A stretch of 36,928 nucleotides of DNA. It comes from an uncultured Clostridium sp. GTDB taxonomy: Bacteria; Bacillota; Clostridia; Clostridiales; Clostridiaceae. A program made the translations under genes and the position numbers. The stretch is from the NCBI GenBank assembly GCA_937927335.1, contig CALBDU010000019.1, forward strand, positions 1 through 36,928. The letters are read 5' to 3'. Of the stretch, positions 16,437 through 24,326 are shown piece by piece (position 1 is the first letter of the stretch; each line of letters opens with the position of its first letter). The notes beneath the pieces were generated by a model, which made no database searches, was not told the origin of the DNA, and was given only the letters and a program-made list of their open reading frames with translations.

Positions 16437-16982
16437 TTATCCAAAATATCTATTTAATAAACCTTTAAAGGCACTTCCGTGTCTAGCTTCATCCTTGCAC
16501 ATCTCATGTACTGTATCATGTATTGCATCATAGTTAAGCTTTTTAGCCAAAGTTGCAAGATCCTTTTTGCCCTGACATGCACCGTGTTCAGCATCTACCC
16601 TAACCTGAAGATTTTTCTTTGTATCAGCATAAACACATTCTCCTAACAATTCTGCAAATTTTGCAGCATGTTCAGCCTCTTCAAAAGCAATTCTCTTATA
16701 TGCTTCAGCAACTTCAGGGAAGCCTTCTCTGTCAGCCTGCCTGCTCATTGCAAGATACATTCCTACTTCAGTACATTCTCCGTTAAAGTTTGCTCTTAAG
16801 CCTTCTATGATTTCAGGATCCACATCCTTAGCCACTCCTATAACATGTTCATCAGCCCATGTAAGTTTGTCTTCACCTTTTTCAACAAATTTGGAAGCAG
16901 GTGCGCCGCACTGTGGGCATTTTTCTGGAGCAGCCTCTCCTTCATAAACATATCCACATATAGTACATACAAATTTTTTCAT
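16437..16982 (-). CDS. rbr: Reverse rubrerythrin
   Basis: A 181-residue non-haem iron protein with the domains in reversed order. The rubredoxin centre is N-terminal (C6, C9, C22, C25 in CTIC and CPQC); the ferritin-like diiron domain follows, with ECTEVGMY, FEEAEHAAKF and KDEARHG as ligand motifs. This is the arrangement of the oxygen-induced reverse rubrerythrins of Clostridium acetobutylicum, which reduce hydrogen peroxide and oxygen. GGAGGAG precedes the ATG. A near-consensus promoter with a 12-bp palindrome over its -10 lies upstream, consistent with stress control. Confidence 0.93.
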   Translation of the reverse strand: MKKFVCTICGYVYEGEAAPEKCPQCGAPASKFVEKGEDKLTWADEHVIGVAKDVDPEIIEGLRANFNGECTEVGMYLAMSRQADREGFPEVAEAYKRIAFEEAEHAAKFAELLGECVYADTKKNLQVRVDAEHGACQGKKDLATLAKKLNYDAIHDTVHEMCKDEARHGSAFKGLLNRYFG

Positions 16983-17035
16983 TATATAATCTCCTCCTAA
17001 TATATTAAAATAATTTATTTGTTTTCCACAATTAA

Positions 17036-17065
17036 TATTATATAATAATAATTATTCTTTGGCAA
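17036..17065 (-). promoter_or_regulatory. Rubrerythrin promoter with palindrome over the -10
   Basis: On the minus strand, -35 TTGCCA, 17-bp spacer, -10 TATAAT. The 12-bp palindrome TATTATATAATA (17036-17047) covers the -10. It is AT-rich like a PerR box but does not match the 7-1-7 consensus well. Confidence 0.6.
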
Positions 17066-17084
17066 GTATTTTTTTAAATTTTTT

Positions 17085-18785
17085 TCAATAATTTTCTATA
17101 ACTTCTATTTCTGATAAACTAAGCTCATAAGCCTCAAAAATCATTCTGTCAATCCGTTCCTGAATAAATTTCTCAGTTTCCAGGTAATCTAAAGCATCTG
17201 CATTTTCCTTGAGGGATATCATACTTTTAACCAATTCATCAAATTTTTCGTCATGAAACAGCTTAGAAGTGATTGGAAGCTTTAAAGCATCATAATGCTG
17301 TATATAGGGATATTTTCCTGGATTTGAAACAAGCTTATTTTTAAAAACATAATTACATAGCTTTCCCTGGAGCTGCCCAAGTATGTTATAAGCCAGGCTT
17401 ACATCCTTAAGCAGAAGCAGGTATACTGATTGCTCGCCGTAAATTCCTTCAAGGTCTATGGCAGCCGTCAATCTCTCCCCCGTTTTTCTTAGAAACAGCT
17501 TGGGATGTCTTTCATGCTTTCTCTTATCCTTAGTTCCTCCAAATATCTCCACGCCCTCAGGCATAAAATATCTGTTTTTATTCACAATGATGTATTCTTT
17601 CATGTCCCTGCCTAGAATTATTCTCTTTTCATTTTCGTTGTCAGCACTAACAGAAAAATGCTTCTGCTTGTCCTTAATCATCATCCCAACATGTACTCTG
17701 CAGTAATCTCCAAGCATACCTCCTTTTCTGCATATTTTGTTCAACAGCTCTGTATGTTTTTTCATGGCTAGAATATTGATCCCATGCTCTTTGCTGTTAA
17801 GGATATGCTGTTGGGCTGCAATATTTTTATCAAAGCTGCCATTATTATAATTCAGATTTAATTCAAAGCTGTGCCCAAGGTCAGCCTTCTCCATTTTTAC
17901 CACATAACAGCCTGTTCCTACCACTGCATCAGTAAATACCCTGCCTGAAAAGCATGTAATATTTAATAACTTTGTTTCCTCTAAAAGCAGCCTTCGTGAA
18001 GCAGTATAGCTTCTGCTTGAAAAATATCTATCCGGTACCACAAAGCTGTGGATACCATTTTTCTTAAGCTTCTCAAGGCTTCTTTCAATTAAAATGTAAA
18101 ATATATTTAATTTGTAGCCCAGGGTTTTATAATTATTTTCAAGATACCGAATATAACTTTTATCCAGTTCAGATTTCAACATCACTACATAGGGAGGATT
18201 TCCAATTATGAAGTCAAAATCTATATTCCAGAAGCTTTTAAGTTTTCTCCACTGCTCCCTGCTTCCCTGAGGCTCAAATTCCATGTAATTTTCAAAACTC
18301 ATTTTTTCCCATTTTATCAAGCTGTCACATTTTATCAGATTCAGGTAATCAACCTTGAACTGTCCATTTTCAATTAGTATTCTACCGGCAATTTTCAGCG
18401 CTTCGCCGTCGATATCTGCTCCGTATAGGCAGTTGCTTATAATATGATAATGAATTCTTGATGGCACCCAGTATTCTTTCCCTGAGATAATTTTTTTTGA
18501 ATTTTCTGATAATATTTCATAGCTTTGATTCCTATATTTATCATTCAAAAGCTGAATATTTAACCGGAACTTTTCTGAAAGCACCTCGCAAACCTTAATA
18601 AGAAAATGTCCCGTACCGCAAGACGGATCCAGTATTTTTATAAATGGATTCTCCACAATATCCACATTTTCTAATGCAATTTTCAACATATAATCTATTA
18701 TATATTCAGGAGTATAAAATTTGCCAAAGGATTTTCTTATGTTCTTATTTAGATTTTTCTCATAATCTTTTCCCATTTGATTCAT
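17085..18785 (-). CDS. Solitary N6-adenine DNA methyltransferase, CamA/TaqI-like (copy 2)
   Basis: A 566-residue paralogue of the 13633-15492 gene without its N-terminal 90 residues. Shared blocks are FYTPEYIIDYML, motif I LDPSCGTGHF (53-62), HYHIISNCLYGADID, the NPPY catalytic motif (196-199), and in the C-terminal specificity region FGGTKD and RKTGERLTAAIDLEGIYGEQS. The shorter N-terminus makes it nearer to CamA in size. Target-recognition parts differ from copy 1, so the two probably methylate different sites. No nuclease domain or restriction gene is seen. GGGGGTG lies close to the ATG; a second ATG three codons later is also possible. Confidence 0.85.
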   Translation of the reverse strand: MNQMGKDYEKNLNKNIRKSFGKFYTPEYIIDYMLKIALENVDIVENPFIKILDPSCGTGHFLIKVCEVLSEKFRLNIQLLNDKYRNQSYEILSENSKKIISGKEYWVPSRIHYHIISNCLYGADIDGEALKIAGRILIENGQFKVDYLNLIKCDSLIKWEKMSFENYMEFEPQGSREQWRKLKSFWNIDFDFIIGNPPYVVMLKSELDKSYIRYLENNYKTLGYKLNIFYILIERSLEKLKKNGIHSFVVPDRYFSSRSYTASRRLLLEETKLLNITCFSGRVFTDAVVGTGCYVVKMEKADLGHSFELNLNYNNGSFDKNIAAQQHILNSKEHGINILAMKKHTELLNKICRKGGMLGDYCRVHVGMMIKDKQKHFSVSADNENEKRIILGRDMKEYIIVNKNRYFMPEGVEIFGGTKDKRKHERHPKLFLRKTGERLTAAIDLEGIYGEQSVYLLLLKDVSLAYNILGQLQGKLCNYVFKNKLVSNPGKYPYIQHYDALKLPITSKLFHDEKFDELVKSMISLKENADALDYLETEKFIQERIDRMIFEAYELSLSEIEVIENY

Positions 18786-18832
18786 AAAGCACCCCCTAAC
18801 ATCTTTATAACTCTTTTATGGTTATTTTTCAA

Positions 18833-18859
18833 GAAAAAAGAAGATTTTTACAAATCTTC
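18833..18859 (-). terminator. Terminator of the thiamine transport operon
   Basis: On the minus strand, GAAGATTT pairs with AAATCTTC around GTAA, followed by six T. It starts at the stop codon of the ABC ATPase gene. Confidence 0.85.
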
Positions 18860-19615
18860 TCATAGCTCATCCATTATTCTTCTTTTTATCTGGTTAAACT
18901 CAGGTGATGTTATCAATTCCTTATTTCTTTCACCCTGAAGCTCTATCACTATTTCATCCTTAATTAAAGCAGGTCTTTCTGAAAGCACATATATCCTGTC
19001 TGAAAGCAGTATGGCTTCCTCTATGTCATGAGTGATGAAAAGCACTGTGGTATTAAGGTTTTTCACCACATTAAGGAGCCAATAGTGCATTTTTGAACGA
19101 GTAATGGCATCAAGTGCTCCAAAGGGTTCATCCAGCAGCATTATTTTTTCAGAAATCATATAAGTACGGAGTAGTGCCGCCCTTTGTCTCATGCCTCCCG
19201 AAAGCTGAAATGGATATTTGTTTTCAAAGCCCTCAAGTCCAAAGGTTTTAAAATGCTTTTTCACTTCATTCCTGGCTGATTCCTTATCCATTCCTTTTAT
19301 TATCAAAGGCATAGATACATTGTCTATTATTTTTCTCCAGGGAAGCAGCAGATCCTTTTGGTGCATGTAGCTTACCTTCCCCAGCTTTCCAACACTTTCT
19401 TCGCCTTCTATAAAGTATGTGCCCTGGTCAGGGGGTATCAGACCCGATATGATATTAAAAATAGTGCTTTTTCCGCTGCCACTGGGACCAAGTATGCTCA
19501 CAAACTCATTTTCATACAGCCTCAGGGTTACCTGCTCCAGCACAGGCAGCTCCTGAAAGCTTTTGCTTAAGTTTTGGGCATAAAGCATTTCTTTTTTAGT
19601 CTGGGAGGTATTCAT
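18860..19615 (-). CDS. thiZ: ABC transporter ATP-binding protein, ThiZ-like
   Basis: A 251-residue ATPase of the nitrate/sulfonate/pyrimidine importer group. Walker A is GPSGSGKST (43-51), the ABC signature is LSGGMRQRAALLR, Walker B is IMLLDEPFGALD, and the switch His is in FITHDIEEA. The gene overlaps the end of the binding-protein gene by 20 bp. It is the last gene of the TPP-riboswitch operon, so the likely cargo is a thiamine precursor such as a formylaminopyrimidine; the same ATPase family also serves sulfonate importers. Confidence 0.85.
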   Translation of the reverse strand: MNTSQTKKEMLYAQNLSKSFQELPVLEQVTLRLYENEFVSILGPSGSGKSTIFNIISGLIPPDQGTYFIEGEESVGKLGKVSYMHQKDLLLPWRKIIDNVSMPLIIKGMDKESARNEVKKHFKTFGLEGFENKYPFQLSGGMRQRAALLRTYMISEKIMLLDEPFGALDAITRSKMHYWLLNVVKNLNTTVLFITHDIEEAILLSDRIYVLSERPALIKDEIVIELQGERNKELITSPEFNQIKRRIMDEL

Positions 19616-20594
19616 TTGTAAAGGCCTCTTTTGAATCCAGCTGTTTTGGGATTAAACCATTGCTGAAAAGAAACTTTGTATAATTATCCCATACCGACTG
19701 CTTCATTAATCCCCATTTTGAAGCATCAGCCTTATACTGATCCTTCAAGTATTTTTGGCTTTCCAATGCAAGCTTAGGATCTGTTTCAGGTGCATTCTTA
19801 ACCAATATATTGGCAGCATCCTCAGGATTGGTCATAGCATATTCATAACCTTTTGTGGTAGCTTTAAGGAACTTTTTAGCAAGCTCAGGGTCATTTTTAA
19901 GTGTATTATCACTGGCTATTATTACAGGTGTGTAATAATCAAGGTCAGGATTCAGTTTTCTTAGTTCAATATAATTTAATGGAATATTCTTCAATTTTGC
20001 CTGGATTCCTGTCCAGCCCTCAAATATCCATTCGAAGTCAACGTTTTTCTGGGTTGATGCAAAAAAATCCTCTGAACCTACATTAACTATTTTAAGCTTT
20101 GAGAAATCTCCTCCATCCTTTTCCATAATCGCCTTTAAAATTGCGTTTTCAGAAGGTGAGCCCCAGCCTCCATAAACCTTTCCTTCAAAATCTTTAGGTG
20201 ATTTTATATTTTTTGATGCAGGCGCAGCAAAGCCGGATGTATTATGCTGGATTACTGCAGCAATGGCCTTTATTGGCAAAGGTTCACTGGCAGTCCTTGC
20301 CATTGTCACTTCCTCCTGATAGCTGATTCCGAAATCACCTTTTCCTGCGGCAATCAGGCTGGCTGTACCACCCTCAGAAGGCTGGATGATGTTAACATCA
20401 AGACCTTCCTCCTTATAGTAGCCTTTGTCCTTAGCCACATAAAGGCCTGTATGGTTTGTATTTGGAACCCAATCCAAAATTACAGTAACTTTTTTAAGCT
20501 CAGTCTGCTTTGTAGTTGTCTTTGATCCACAGCCCGACAAGACCCCTGCAGTAAGCACTGCAGCAAGAAAGATTGATATAGTTTTTTTATTCAT
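19596..20594 (-). CDS. thiY: Thiamine-precursor binding lipoprotein, ThiY-like (NMT1 family)
   Basis: A 332-residue lipoprotein: basic start, hydrophobic stretch and lipobox LSGC with Cys22, to be anchored outside the membrane. The mature part is an NMT1/THI5-like solute-binding domain (VILDWVPNTNHTGLYVAKDKGYY, QPSEGGTASLIAAGKGDFGIS quoted in parts). Homologues bind formylaminopyrimidine or hydroxymethylpyrimidine. The upstream TPP riboswitch supports that reading over the related sulfonate binders. GGAGG precedes the ATG, and the lgt gene needed to lipidate it lies about 1.3 kb away. Confidence 0.87.
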   Translation of the reverse strand: MNKKTISIFLAAVLTAGVLSGCGSKTTTKQTELKKVTVILDWVPNTNHTGLYVAKDKGYYKEEGLDVNIIQPSEGGTASLIAAGKGDFGISYQEEVTMARTASEPLPIKAIAAVIQHNTSGFAAPASKNIKSPKDFEGKVYGGWGSPSENAILKAIMEKDGGDFSKLKIVNVGSEDFFASTQKNVDFEWIFEGWTGIQAKLKNIPLNYIELRKLNPDLDYYTPVIIASDNTLKNDPELAKKFLKATTKGYEYAMTNPEDAANILVKNAPETDPKLALESQKYLKDQYKADASKWGLMKQSVWDNYTKFLFSNGLIPKQLDSKEAFTNEYLPD

Positions 20595-20615
20595 CTCTTT
20601 ACCTCCAATAATATA

Positions 20616-21398
20616 TTATTCCACTGTTTTTTCCTTTTTATTTTCTTCAGCCCAGGGAGTTAAAAGCTTCTGCAGCAAGTAGATTAAGCCAAACAGTACC
20701 ATGCTCATCACTACTATTATTAAAATGCTTGCAAAAACCTTATCCAGGGCATAGGAATGTTTTACCCTTATCATATAAACCCCTAAGCCTACATCGCCCC
20801 CAAGCCATTCACCAATCACCGCGCCCATTATGCTGTAGGTTGCTGCAATTCTTAAGCCCGAAAAAAAGCTGATTATAGACCCCGGAAATTTCACGTACCT
20901 GAAAATTTGAAGTTTGCTGGCACCCATGGTTTTCAGCAGGTTTATCATGTCCTTATCCACAGAGTCCAGTCCATCAAGAAGACTTATAACAATGGGAAAA
21001 AAGCAAACCAGTATAACTGCTATTACCTTTGGGGTTAAGCCAAAGCCAAACCATATCATGAAAAGGGGAGCCAGTGTAATTACAGGTACTGTCTGGGATA
21101 CAACCAGCACCGGGTAAAGGCATCTCCTTACAATTCTATAATTATCCATAAGAATCACAATAATAACCGCTGTAATTATTGATATGGCAAAACCAAGGAG
21201 TGCTTCCTCCAAGGTGGCATAAATATGGACATTTATTTCCGGTACAATATTATATAACGCAAGGATTATATCCTTTGGGGAAGGCAGTATATATTTAGGC
21301 ACACTGCCAGCATCCGTAAAAAACTGCCATGCAGCAATCAGCACTACCTGAAATATTACAGGTATAAACCTGCTATCTGTATTTATGGACTTTTTCAT
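20616..21398 (-). CDS. thiX: ABC transporter permease, ThiX-like
   Basis: A 260-residue inner-membrane permease with about six helices and the BPD_transp_1 coupling region (MGASKLQIFRYVKFPGS), which contacts the ATPase. It belongs to the SsuC/TauC/ThiX group. Its start overlaps the end of the thiamine-binding protein gene by 26 bp, with AAGGTG upstream, which implies coupling. It ends in a basic tail. Confidence 0.87.
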   Translation of the reverse strand: MKKSINTDSRFIPVIFQVVLIAAWQFFTDAGSVPKYILPSPKDIILALYNIVPEINVHIYATLEEALLGFAISIITAVIIVILMDNYRIVRRCLYPVLVVSQTVPVITLAPLFMIWFGFGLTPKVIAVILVCFFPIVISLLDGLDSVDKDMINLLKTMGASKLQIFRYVKFPGSIISFFSGLRIAATYSIMGAVIGEWLGGDVGLGVYMIRVKHSYALDKVFASILIIVVMSMVLFGLIYLLQKLLTPWAEENKKEKTVE

Positions 21399-21660
21399 TT
21401 ATAGTCACACCTTCAGGCTTGTAATCTATCTTAATAATAGACACAACTCTCTCGGCCCCTTCCTGGACACATATATCCTGAGCCTTTTTTACCACCTCCA
21501 AAAGGAAGTCCAGATCTCCTTCCATGGTGGTTTCCATAGGACCTACCTCATATTTTACTCCGGTACTTTTTATGTATTCAATTACCTTATCCACCACCGG
21601 ATATATTTCAGAATCCGGAACTACAGGCAGCACCTGCAAACTTAAGTTAATATCAGCCAT
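21373..21660 (-). CDS. YkoF/MTH1187-family thiamine-binding protein
   Basis: A 95-residue cytoplasmic ferredoxin-like-fold protein of the MTH1187/YkoF family, with the family patterns LSLQVLPVVPDSEIYPVVD, GPMETTMEGDLDFLL and KIDYKP. B. subtilis YkoF binds thiamine, and this one is the first gene behind a TPP riboswitch, so a thiamine or precursor-binding role is likely. GGAGG precedes the ATG. Length fits a single-domain member; YkoF itself has two repeats. Confidence 0.85.
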   Translation of the reverse strand: MADINLSLQVLPVVPDSEIYPVVDKVIEYIKSTGVKYEVGPMETTMEGDLDFLLEVVKKAQDICVQEGAERVVSIIKIDYKPEGVTINEKVHKYR

Positions 21661-21682
21661 TTATAAATTACCTCCTTATAAA

Positions 21683-21711
21683 TAAAAAACTCTTTATCCA
21701 GGGATAAAGAG
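21683..21711 (-). terminator. Riboswitch-controlled terminator
   Basis: On the minus strand, CTCTTTATCC pairs with GGATAAAGAG (10 bp) and is followed by TTTTTT. It lies between the TPP aptamer and the first gene, the usual place for an expression-platform terminator. Confidence 0.85.
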
Positions 21712-21735
21712 CGTAATAAGCATATTATAATTTTA

Positions 21736-21813
21736 CTCCCTCCGCTAGCATTATCCAGTTCAGGTTTAAGGGTCGGAATAACAATTCCCTCTCAGCCTTA
21801 TCAGCTCCCCCGT
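21736..21813 (-). promoter_or_regulatory. TPP riboswitch (THI element)
   Basis: Read on the minus strand, the aptamer has the conserved blocks GGGGGAGCT, GGCTGAGAGGG, GACCCTTAAACCTGAACTGG, ATAATGCTAGCG and GGAGGGAG in the canonical order. It precedes the four-gene thiamine-precursor transport operon and a terminator, so TPP binding should stop transcription. Confidence 0.96.
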
Positions 21814-21862
21814 TAATATTTAATTCAATTATATGTTACAGAACTATGAACAAAATGTCAAA

Positions 21863-22639
21863 TTATTTATTTCCAGTGTTTAAATGATTTCTGCCATATA
21901 TAAAAGCTAGAGCTGCTATACATACTGCTATCCCAATAAGGCTGACAACCTGGGCCATGCGCAGGCTTCCAAGCATAAGACTGTCCGTCCTAAGTCCCTC
22001 GATAAAGAATCTTCCCAGGGAATATAAGCCAAGATACAAGGCTATTACAGTGCCTTTTTCAGGTTTTCTCTTAAGAATCAGCAGCAGAGCAATGCATACT
22101 GTAAAATCCCATATAGACTCATATAAAAAAGTTGGATGATAGTAAAGGCCGTCTATGTTCATGCCTCTTTGGATAAATTCCGGAAATTTTTGAATAAAGC
22201 TCTGGGATACAGGGCCGCCGTGAGCCTCGCTGTTGAAAAAGTTGCCCCATCTCCCTATGGATTGAGCCAGCACAATACATGGTGCGGCAGTATCTGCATA
22301 CTTAAGAAAGCTGTCTTTTTTTATCCTTGTATATATAAATACAGCCAGCATGGAAAAAATTATGCCTCCATGGATGGCAAGACCTCCCTGCCTGATATTA
22401 AAAATATCCAAAAGATTATCCTTATAATATTCGAATTGGAAAATCACATAATATATTCTGGCGCCAATAACTCCAGAAGGAAAAGCGATGAGAAAAATAT
22501 TCATTATTTCATCAAAGCTGGTATCATTTATTTTACAGGTATATTGAGACAAGAAAATAGCTGCTGCAACACCAGCTGCTATCAAAACACCATACCACAT
22601 TATATCTAAGCCGAATATACTGAATGCCACAGGATTCAT
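21863..22639 (-). CDS. lgt: Prolipoprotein diacylglyceryl transferase
   Basis: A 258-residue polytopic membrane enzyme that attaches diacylglycerol to the lipobox Cys of prolipoproteins. Family motifs are present: GARIYYV, GGLAIHGG, GRWGNFFNSEAHGG (Lgt signature), YHPTFLYES and LGRFFIEGLRTDS. Seven membrane segments fit. AAGGAAGTGG precedes the ATG, and an extended -10 promoter lies just upstream. It is separate from the thiamine operon; its substrates include the ThiY-like lipoprotein next to it. Confidence 0.95.
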   Translation of the reverse strand: MNPVAFSIFGLDIMWYGVLIAAGVAAAIFLSQYTCKINDTSFDEIMNIFLIAFPSGVIGARIYYVIFQFEYYKDNLLDIFNIRQGGLAIHGGIIFSMLAVFIYTRIKKDSFLKYADTAAPCIVLAQSIGRWGNFFNSEAHGGPVSQSFIQKFPEFIQRGMNIDGLYYHPTFLYESIWDFTVCIALLLILKRKPEKGTVIALYLGLYSLGRFFIEGLRTDSLMLGSLRMAQVVSLIGIAVCIAALAFIYGRNHLNTGNK

Positions 22640-22674
22640 ACGTCCACTTCCTTTAATTTAAATTTGCAATTAAT

Positions 22675-22683
22675 ATTATAGCA
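22675..22683 (-). promoter_or_regulatory. Extended -10 promoter of lgt
   Basis: On the minus strand, TGCTATAAT is a perfect extended -10, about 35 nt before the lgt ATG. No good -35 is seen. Confidence 0.4.
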
Positions 22684-22710
22684 TTAATCAATTTGAATTT
22701 ACAGTTAAAT

Positions 22711-22744
22711 CCCCCGTGTCAAGGTTTATGCCTGAAACGGGGGA
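22711..22744. other. Strong G/C hairpin between lgt and the ferredoxin-like gene
   Basis: CCCCCGT (22711-22717) and ACGGGGG (22737-22743) are complementary. The inner part adds a second helix of about 5 bp with one bulge. There is no T-run on either strand, so it is not a standard terminator. It may stabilise the 3' end of the upstream transcript. Confidence 0.5.
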
Positions 22745-22784
22745 GGAGGGGATCTCTATATAAGCTTAATTTATATTATATAAT

Positions 22785-23492
22785 TTATATTATATTTCCG
22801 TCTGTTGAAATCGTCACTTCCCTATATGGGACTATCACTTGGGAAGCCAGCATAGCGTTCTTAACCGCACTTACTATGCCTCCGCAGCACGGAACCTCCA
22901 TTCTTACTACTGTTATGCTTTTAATATTATTGTTTTTCAATATTTCAGCAAGCTTTTCCTCATAATATTTATTGTCATCCAGCTTAGGACATCCTATAAC
23001 TGTAATGTGATCCTTAATAAAATCCTTATGGAAGCCTGCATAGGCATAGGCAGTACAATCTGCAGCAATTAGCAGATCTGCATTTTCCCAAAATGATGCT
23101 TTTGTATTGATTAGCTTTAATTGCACAGGCCACTGTCTTAATTCTGAAATCTGAGCGTCAGCCTCAACAGCCTCCACCTTTTTCACAGGCACAGCCCTTC
23201 TTTCAAGCTTTCTCTCGGCTGTACCGGGGCATCCGCAGGGCATAGGGGCTTTTTTGGCTTCCATTCTTGCCTTTACCTTATCCTCATCATATGCAGCCGC
23301 CTCTCTTTCAACTATTTTTATGGCATCTGCAGGACATGCAGGAAGGCAATCCCCCAGGCCGTCACAGTATTCATCGCTTAAGAGCTTGGCTTTTCCATTT
23401 ATCATTTGAATTGCACCTTCATGACAGGCCTTTGCGCATAATCCACATCCATTGCATTTATCTTCGTTTATTTCAACTATTTTTCTTTTCAT
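22785..23492 (-). CDS. 4Fe-4S ferredoxin-like protein
   Basis: A 235-residue cytoplasmic iron-sulfur protein. The N-terminal 60 residues hold one complete cluster motif (C13, C16, C19, C23) and a second, unusual one (YCDGLGDCLPACP). A CGCPG block follows at about residue 87-91, and the C-terminal half has conserved Cys in AADCTAY, IGCPKLDD and VPCCGG. Proteins of this form are often linked in Clostridia to Crp/Fnr regulators and nitrosative stress genes. It is divergent from such a regulator here, with a shared palindrome between them. Its exact redox role is not known. Confidence 0.82.
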   Translation of the reverse strand: MKRKIVEINEDKCNGCGLCAKACHEGAIQMINGKAKLLSDEYCDGLGDCLPACPADAIKIVEREAAAYDEDKVKARMEAKKAPMPCGCPGTAERKLERRAVPVKKVEAVEADAQISELRQWPVQLKLINTKASFWENADLLIAADCTAYAYAGFHKDFIKDHITVIGCPKLDDNKYYEEKLAEILKNNNIKSITVVRMEVPCCGGIVSAVKNAMLASQVIVPYREVTISTDGNII

Positions 23493-23551
23493 TTTTTATT
23501 CCTCCTGATTGATTTATTAATTACATTATAGTAATATTTTTTAAAGAACAC

Positions 23552-23567
23552 GGTAACTTTAGTTACC
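23552..23567. promoter_or_regulatory. Palindromic operator between the ferredoxin-like and Crp/Fnr genes
   Basis: GGTAACT-TT-AGTTACC is a perfect 16-bp palindrome midway between two divergent genes, 25 bp before the regulator start. The form suits a Crp/Fnr dimer and is compatible with HcpR-type sites, though I could not check that. Confidence 0.6.
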
Positions 23568-23591
23568 AAATAAATTTTTGGGGGGATTTCA

Positions 23592-24269
23592 TTGAAATAC
23601 TCAATTGATAAACTAAAAATGTGTGTGCTTTTTAAAAATGTTTCAGAGGAAAAGCTTGAGGAAATATTTGAAGGTATAAATCCGAAGCTTGAAACCTACA
23701 ACAAAAACCAGACCATAGCAACTGAGGGAGACAAGTGCACCAGCATCGGCATAGTTATGGAAGGTGACGTGGAGATACAAAAGGTTTATTTAAGCGGTAA
23801 AACTGTTATAGTCAGCACTCTGGAACCAGGCGACATATTTGGAGAGGTAATTGTTTTTTCAAAAATGGGTATGTACCCATCCACAATTACCGCTGCTTCC
23901 AATGCAAAGATATTGTTTATAAATAAAGCTGATATAGTTAAGATGTGCTCCTTAAGTATAGATGTATTAAACAATTTTATGGAACTGCTGTCAAACAAAA
24001 TTCTTATGCTTAACAAGAAAATCAAAAACCTTTCCTTTGATACTATACGCGAAAAAATCTGCAGCTACATTCTGGACGAGTATCAAAAGCAGAAAACCAA
24101 AAACATTGTTCTTCCCTTTTCAAGGAAGGATATGGCAGACCATCTTGGAGTGCAGAGACCATCCTTGTCCAGAGAATTCATAAAAATGAAAGAAGAAGGA
24201 TTGATAGACTTCAACAAAAACAATGTTACAATTTTAGACATAAATACACTGGAGGATTACTTATATTAA
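23592..24269 (+). CDS. Crp/Fnr family transcription regulator
   Basis: A 225-residue regulator. Residues 10-125 form a cyclic-nucleotide-binding-like beta barrel (TEGDKCTSIGIVMEGDVEI, EPGDIFGE in parts). Residues about 150-215 form a Crp-type winged helix with recognition helix VQRPSLSREFIKMKEEG. The N-terminal cysteine cluster of true FNR is absent, and the cAMP-contact residues are not conserved, so the signal is unknown; HcpR-type haem/NO sensing is possible. The start is TTG, with GGGGGGA 6 nt upstream; no nearer ATG exists. It probably controls the divergent ferredoxin-like gene. Confidence 0.85.
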   Translation: MKYSIDKLKMCVLFKNVSEEKLEEIFEGINPKLETYNKNQTIATEGDKCTSIGIVMEGDVEIQKVYLSGKTVIVSTLEPGDIFGEVIVFSKMGMYPSTITAASNAKILFINKADIVKMCSLSIDVLNNFMELLSNKILMLNKKIKNLSFDTIREKICSYILDEYQKQKTKNIVLPFSRKDMADHLGVQRPSLSREFIKMKEEGLIDFNKNNVTILDINTLEDYLY

Positions 24270-24284
24270 TTAAAAAATCACTGC

Positions 24285-24326
24285 AATAAAAAGGGCTTGA
24301 TAAACTATTATCAAGCCCTTTTTATT
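24285..24326. terminator. Bidirectional terminator
   Basis: An 18-bp stem (AATAAAAAGGGCTTGATA with its complement) closes a 6-nt loop, giving T-runs in both directions. It lies between the convergent regulator and TauE/SafE genes and covers the TauE/SafE stop. Confidence 0.85.

Noticed and set aside
13633..18785. Complete restriction-modification system
   Set aside because: No endonuclease domain, specificity subunit or helicase gene is present beside either methyltransferase.
22136..22609. 157-residue plus-strand frame
   Set aside because: It is antisense to lgt, a clearly real gene, and has no ribosome site or recognisable domain.
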